64,000 nt of DNA from DATHXC01 sp035459965 (GTDB lineage: Bacteria > Pseudomonadota > Gammaproteobacteria > Burkholderiales > Methylophilaceae), in NCBI GenBank assembly GCA_035459965.1, contig DATHXC010000007.1:124001-188000 (forward strand). Reading direction: 5' to 3'. Positions 61,037 to 64,000 of this stretch are shown here, piece by piece (position 1 is the first letter of the stretch; each line of letters opens with the position of its first letter). The translations under genes and the position numbers were made by a program. The notes under the pieces are model-generated. The model had not been told where the DNA came from, ran no database searches, and saw only the letters and a program-made list of their open reading frames with translations.

Positions 61037-63400
61037 ATGATTTTTAAGATTTTCCTGAGCAAGTTGATCAGGCAGCTAGCGTCAATAACCCTTGCATTAA
61101 TGGCTTTTGGTATTTATGCCTCATCTGCATTCGCTTTAGAGCCTTTTGTCGTTAAAGATATCCGCGTTGAGGGTATACAGCGCACAGAGGCTGGCACTGT
61201 ATTCAATTACTTGCCGGTAAAAGTCGGCGAAACCATGGATGATGAAAAGGCTACGCAAGCCATTAAATCCCTTTATGGCACAGGCTTCTTCAAGGATGTT
61301 CGCATCGAGGCAGATAATGATGTATTGGTCATTACCGTCCAGGAACGTGCCGCCATTGCACAGATTAATTTCAACGGTAATAAATCGTTTCCCAGCGATA
61401 AAATGAAAGAAGGCCTTAAGCAAATTGGCCTTGCTGAAGGTTTGATCTTCGATAAATCCATGCTCGACCGGGCGGAACAGGAAATCAAACGCCAATACCT
61501 GTCACAAGGTAAGTATGGTGCGACCGTCAAGGCCTCGACCAGCCCATTGGAGCGCAATCGCGTTGCTATCCGCTTTGATATTGAAGAGGGTGCAGTTTCC
61601 AAGATACGTAATATCAATATCGTTGGTATTCAGGCTTTTACCATAGAGCAGTTGCGTGAGCAGTTTAAACTAACCACACCTAACTGGATGACATGGTGGA
61701 GCAAGAATGATCAATATTCCAAGCAAAAACTGACAGCTGACCTTGAGGCATTGCGTTCTTTCTACATGAATCAGGGGTATCTTGAGTTTAATATTGATTC
61801 AACCCAGGTTTCAATTACACCAGACAAGCGAGATATCTATATCACCGTGAATATCACGGAGGGCGAAAAATATACGGTCACAGATGTAAAAGTTGCCGGT
61901 GAAACCATAATTGGTGAAGATGAAGTACGTAAGCTGATCACCCTGAAATCAGGCGAAACTTTCAGCCGTCAAAAAATCACTGACTCAAGTAAAGCCATTG
62001 GCGACAAGCTAGGCAATGATGGGTATGCCTTTTCCAACGTAAATGCGATTCCAGATGTTAACAAGGATGCGCATACTGTTGCCTTTACTTTCATGGTAGA
62101 CCCCGGTCGCAAAGTATATGTACGTCGTATCAATCTCACAGGTAATATCCGTACCCGTGATGAAGTGTTGAGGCGTGAGATGCGTCAACTTGAGTCTGCA
62201 TGGTATGGTGCAGATAAGATTGCACGTTCTAAGCAGCGTCTGGAAAGATTGCAGTTTTTCTCTGATGTGAATGTAGAAACACCTGCAGTTCCGGGCACTA
62301 CTGACCAAGTAGATCTGAATGTGAATGTGACTGAAAAGTCTACTGGTAGCATTATGTTTGGTGCTGGCTTGTCAAGCGCCGAAGGCGTGGTACTGGGTGT
62401 GACTGTTAACCAGAATAATTTCCTGGGGACTGGTAACCGTGTCGCGGCTCAGGTAAATACCGGGCGCATCAACACCATTTATTCACTGTCCTATACTGAC
62501 CCTTACTTTACGCCAGACGGTATTAGTCGAGGCTTTAACGTGTATCGCCGTGATGTGGATACTTCATACCTGAGAACAGGTACTTATAAAACATCGTCTT
62601 ATGGTGTCGGTGTAACCTTCGGTATGCCACTTAATGAGCGCGACTCCGTAAGTGCTGGTCTTACCTTTGACTATACTAGCGTTGATCTTGACTCTACCAG
62701 CCCTACTAGATACAAACTTTATTGCGGTAGCCAAACGACTTTAGGTTGCGAAAATAACTCCCTATTGCTTAATTTGGGCTGGGTCCATGACACTCGGGAT
62801 AATGTATTATTTCCCAATAATGGAGTTCTGCAACGCGTCAGCACTGAAATTGGCTTGCCAGGACTGGATTTGCAATATTACAAGCTAGAGTACAAACACT
62901 CTTGGTATAAAGAGATCAACAAGAGTCTGACATTCATGCTGAATGGCGAAATGGGTTATGGTGATACGTATGGCGATAAAGATTATCCATTCTTCAAGAA
63001 TTTTTATGTGGGCGGTGTAAACTCTGTACGTGGATATCAGACCAGTGCCATTGGTCCGCGTGAAAGAGATAATGTTTCTGGAAATGACTTTGCTGTGGGT
63101 GGCACCAAACGCTTATTGGGTAATGCGGAAATTTACTTCCCTATACCTGGCATGAAGGACTCTAAACAATTAAGGTTAAGTACTTTTCTTGATGCGGGTT
63201 CAGTGTATGCGGCAAATGATCCTGTAAATCTGGGTGATCTAAGATATTCAACAGGCCTTGGTGTCAGTTGGTATTCACCATTTGGACCTATTAAATTAGT
63301 GATTGCCAAAGCTTTGAATCCAAAAGATGAGATTGTCGATGGGATAAGAATTAAAGATAGAACGCAAATATTGCAGTTTCAGCTAGGCTCGCAATTCTAG
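61037..63400 (+). CDS. bamA: Outer-membrane assembly factor BamA
   Basis: BamA is the Omp85 core of the BAM machine. The 787-residue protein has a signal peptide ending near ASSAFA/LEPFVV, five POTRA domains (about 35-430; the first begins FVVKDIRVEGIQRTEAGTVF) and a 16-stranded barrel. The conserved lid-loop motif is VRGY (664-667), and the terminal strand ends LQFQLGSQF with the C-terminal Phe. bamB and bamD partners are at 9 and 12 kb. Position between rseP and skp is conserved. Confidence 0.97.
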   Translation: MIFKIFLSKLIRQLASITLALMAFGIYASSAFALEPFVVKDIRVEGIQRTEAGTVFNYLPVKVGETMDDEKATQAIKSLYGTGFFKDVRIEADNDVLVITVQERAAIAQINFNGNKSFPSDKMKEGLKQIGLAEGLIFDKSMLDRAEQEIKRQYLSQGKYGATVKASTSPLERNRVAIRFDIEEGAVSKIRNINIVGIQAFTIEQLREQFKLTTPNWMTWWSKNDQYSKQKLTADLEALRSFYMNQGYLEFNIDSTQVSITPDKRDIYITVNITEGEKYTVTDVKVAGETIIGEDEVRKLITLKSGETFSRQKITDSSKAIGDKLGNDGYAFSNVNAIPDVNKDAHTVAFTFMVDPGRKVYVRRINLTGNIRTRDEVLRREMRQLESAWYGADKIARSKQRLERLQFFSDVNVETPAVPGTTDQVDLNVNVTEKSTGSIMFGAGLSSAEGVVLGVTVNQNNFLGTGNRVAAQVNTGRINTIYSLSYTDPYFTPDGISRGFNVYRRDVDTSYLRTGTYKTSSYGVGVTFGMPLNERDSVSAGLTFDYTSVDLDSTSPTRYKLYCGSQTTLGCENNSLLLNLGWVHDTRDNVLFPNNGVLQRVSTEIGLPGLDLQYYKLEYKHSWYKEINKSLTFMLNGEMGYGDTYGDKDYPFFKNFYVGGVNSVRGYQTSAIGPRERDNVSGNDFAVGGTKRLLGNAEIYFPIPGMKDSKQLRLSTFLDAGSVYAANDPVNLGDLRYSTGLGVSWYSPFGPIKLVIAKALNPKDEIVDGIRIKDRTQILQFQLGSQF

Positions 63401-63441
63401 TTTAGCTAGTTGATGATTAATAATTTGTTAGGAGAAGTGAA

Positions 63442-63960
63442 TTGAATACCATGTTAAAAAGTTTGTTGGCAGCGAGTTTCTTGGCATTAGCTGTTAGTGC
63501 TAGCGCAGCGGATAAAACCGATAGCAGCTATAAAATCGGGTATGTCGTTATGGACAGGATCCTGCAAGAGGCACCACAGGTAATCGAGATTAATAAAAAG
63601 CTTGAAAAAGAAATTATCCCGCGCCGTCAAGAGCTTGAAAAAATAGCTAAGCAGATTAAAGATACAGAAGCCTCCTTGGAAAAAGATGGCCTCACTATGG
63701 CCGAGGCTGATCGCCGCAATAAGGAACGTGATATTGCTAATGCCAAGCTGGAATTTCAACGTAAACAACGTGAGTTTAATGAAGACTTGAATCTGCGTAA
63801 AAATGACGAGTTTAAGTCATTCGAAGATCGTATCAATAAAGCGGTCACCGGTATTTCAGAGACCGAGGGTTACGATATCGTTCTGTTTGGACCAGTAGGC
63901 TATTTCAGCAAGCGCGTTGATATTACCGATAAGGTATTAAAAGCATTGGGTAAAAAGTAA
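63442..63960 (+). CDS. skp: Periplasmic chaperone Skp (OmpH)
   Basis: The 172-residue protein has a signal peptide (MLKSLLAASFLALAVSASA, then ADKTDSS), a short beta part KIGYVVMDRILQEAP and a long charged coiled coil (about 45-130). This is the tentacle structure of the Skp trimer that carries outer-membrane proteins to BAM. The start is taken as TTG 63442 because GGAG at 63431-63434 is seven bases away; ATG 63451 is the alternative. It directly follows bamA. The 40 bases after it hold no gene start that I can see. Confidence 0.93.
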   Translation: MNTMLKSLLAASFLALAVSASAADKTDSSYKIGYVVMDRILQEAPQVIEINKKLEKEIIPRRQELEKIAKQIKDTEASLEKDGLTMAEADRRNKERDIANAKLEFQRKQREFNEDLNLRKNDEFKSFEDRINKAVTGISETEGYDIVLFGPVGYFSKRVDITDKVLKALGKK

Positions 63961-64000
63961 TTGCTTGTTGCTAACGGGCATAATCCACCGACCAAATTAA

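Noticed and set aside
1..64000. CRISPR arrays, insertion sequences, prophage or att sites
   Set aside because: No regularly spaced repeats, transposase or integrase genes, or flanking direct repeats were seen; the window is dominated by conserved core genes.

Overview
The window looks like chromosomal core DNA from a methylotrophic betaproteobacterium of the Methylophilaceae type (Methylotenera / Methylophilus / Methylobacillus relatives). Three things support this. The gene orders are classic betaproteobacterial ones (ndk-rlmN-pilF-rodZ-ispG-hisS-yfgM-bamB-der; hfq-hflX-hflK-hflC-DUF2065-hisZ-purA; rpsB-tsf-pyrH-frr-uppS-cdsA-dxr-rseP-bamA-skp). Four co-translated genes of archaeal type (dmrB-like flavoprotein, DHPS-like DUF6513, DUF447, mfnB) belong to tetrahydromethanopterin/methanofuran-type C1 cofactor biosynthesis. 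There are also PEP-CTERM surface proteins. The assignment is by protein resemblance only; no rRNA is present. I saw no tRNA, rRNA, CRISPR array, insertion sequence or prophage.

Layout. 1-11.7 kb: a truncated periplasmic PepSY protein (minus strand), then a long plus-strand run from ndk to der covering nucleotide balance, rRNA/tRNA modification, type IV pili, cell shape, isoprenoids, histidyl-tRNA, outer-membrane assembly and ribosome biogenesis. A pair of peptide-type ABC ATPases without permeases sits inside it. 11.7-14.9 kb: bamD (minus) diverges from rluD-pgeF (plus), followed by a small VOC protein. 14.9-23.1 kb: a minus-strand haem-acquisition locus. It begins at a Fur-box promoter and reads HemP-like small protein, two paralogous PEP-CTERM proteins, TonB-dependent receptor, hmuS, hmuT, hmuU, hmuV. 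Strong hairpins lie between the first cistrons.

23.1-25.9 kb: a ZIP metal transporter with an apparently leaderless promoter, a small membrane protein overlapping its 3' end, rimO and a hypothetical gene. 25.9-32.4 kb: a TetR repressor divergent from a tripartite RND efflux operon, with two palindromic operators around the -10 box. 32.4-34.7 kb: an orphan 545-residue protein with PilZ-like signatures, then about 650 bp of AT-rich DNA without a recognisable gene. 34.7-42.6 kb: gltX, then the hfq-hfl-hisZ-purA run. 42.6-45.9 kb: the C1-cofactor genes directly behind purA. 45.9-49.9 kb: ompA with clear promoter and terminator, then amidohydrolase-ubiG-gph.

49.9-64 kb: map-glnD (minus) diverging from the rpsB-to-skp envelope/translation operon, which has a structured leader before rpsB, an intrinsic terminator after rpsB and a perfect 15-bp hairpin before pyrH.

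The most unusual material is (1) two PEP-CTERM proteins embedded in a Fur-controlled haem operon, (2) DUF447 and DUF6513, of uncertain function, translationally locked to mfnB and a dihydromethanopterin-reductase-like gene, (3) the nested rpsB leader structure, and (4) the PilZ-like orphan. Functions are inferred from remembered family signatures; no database search was run.
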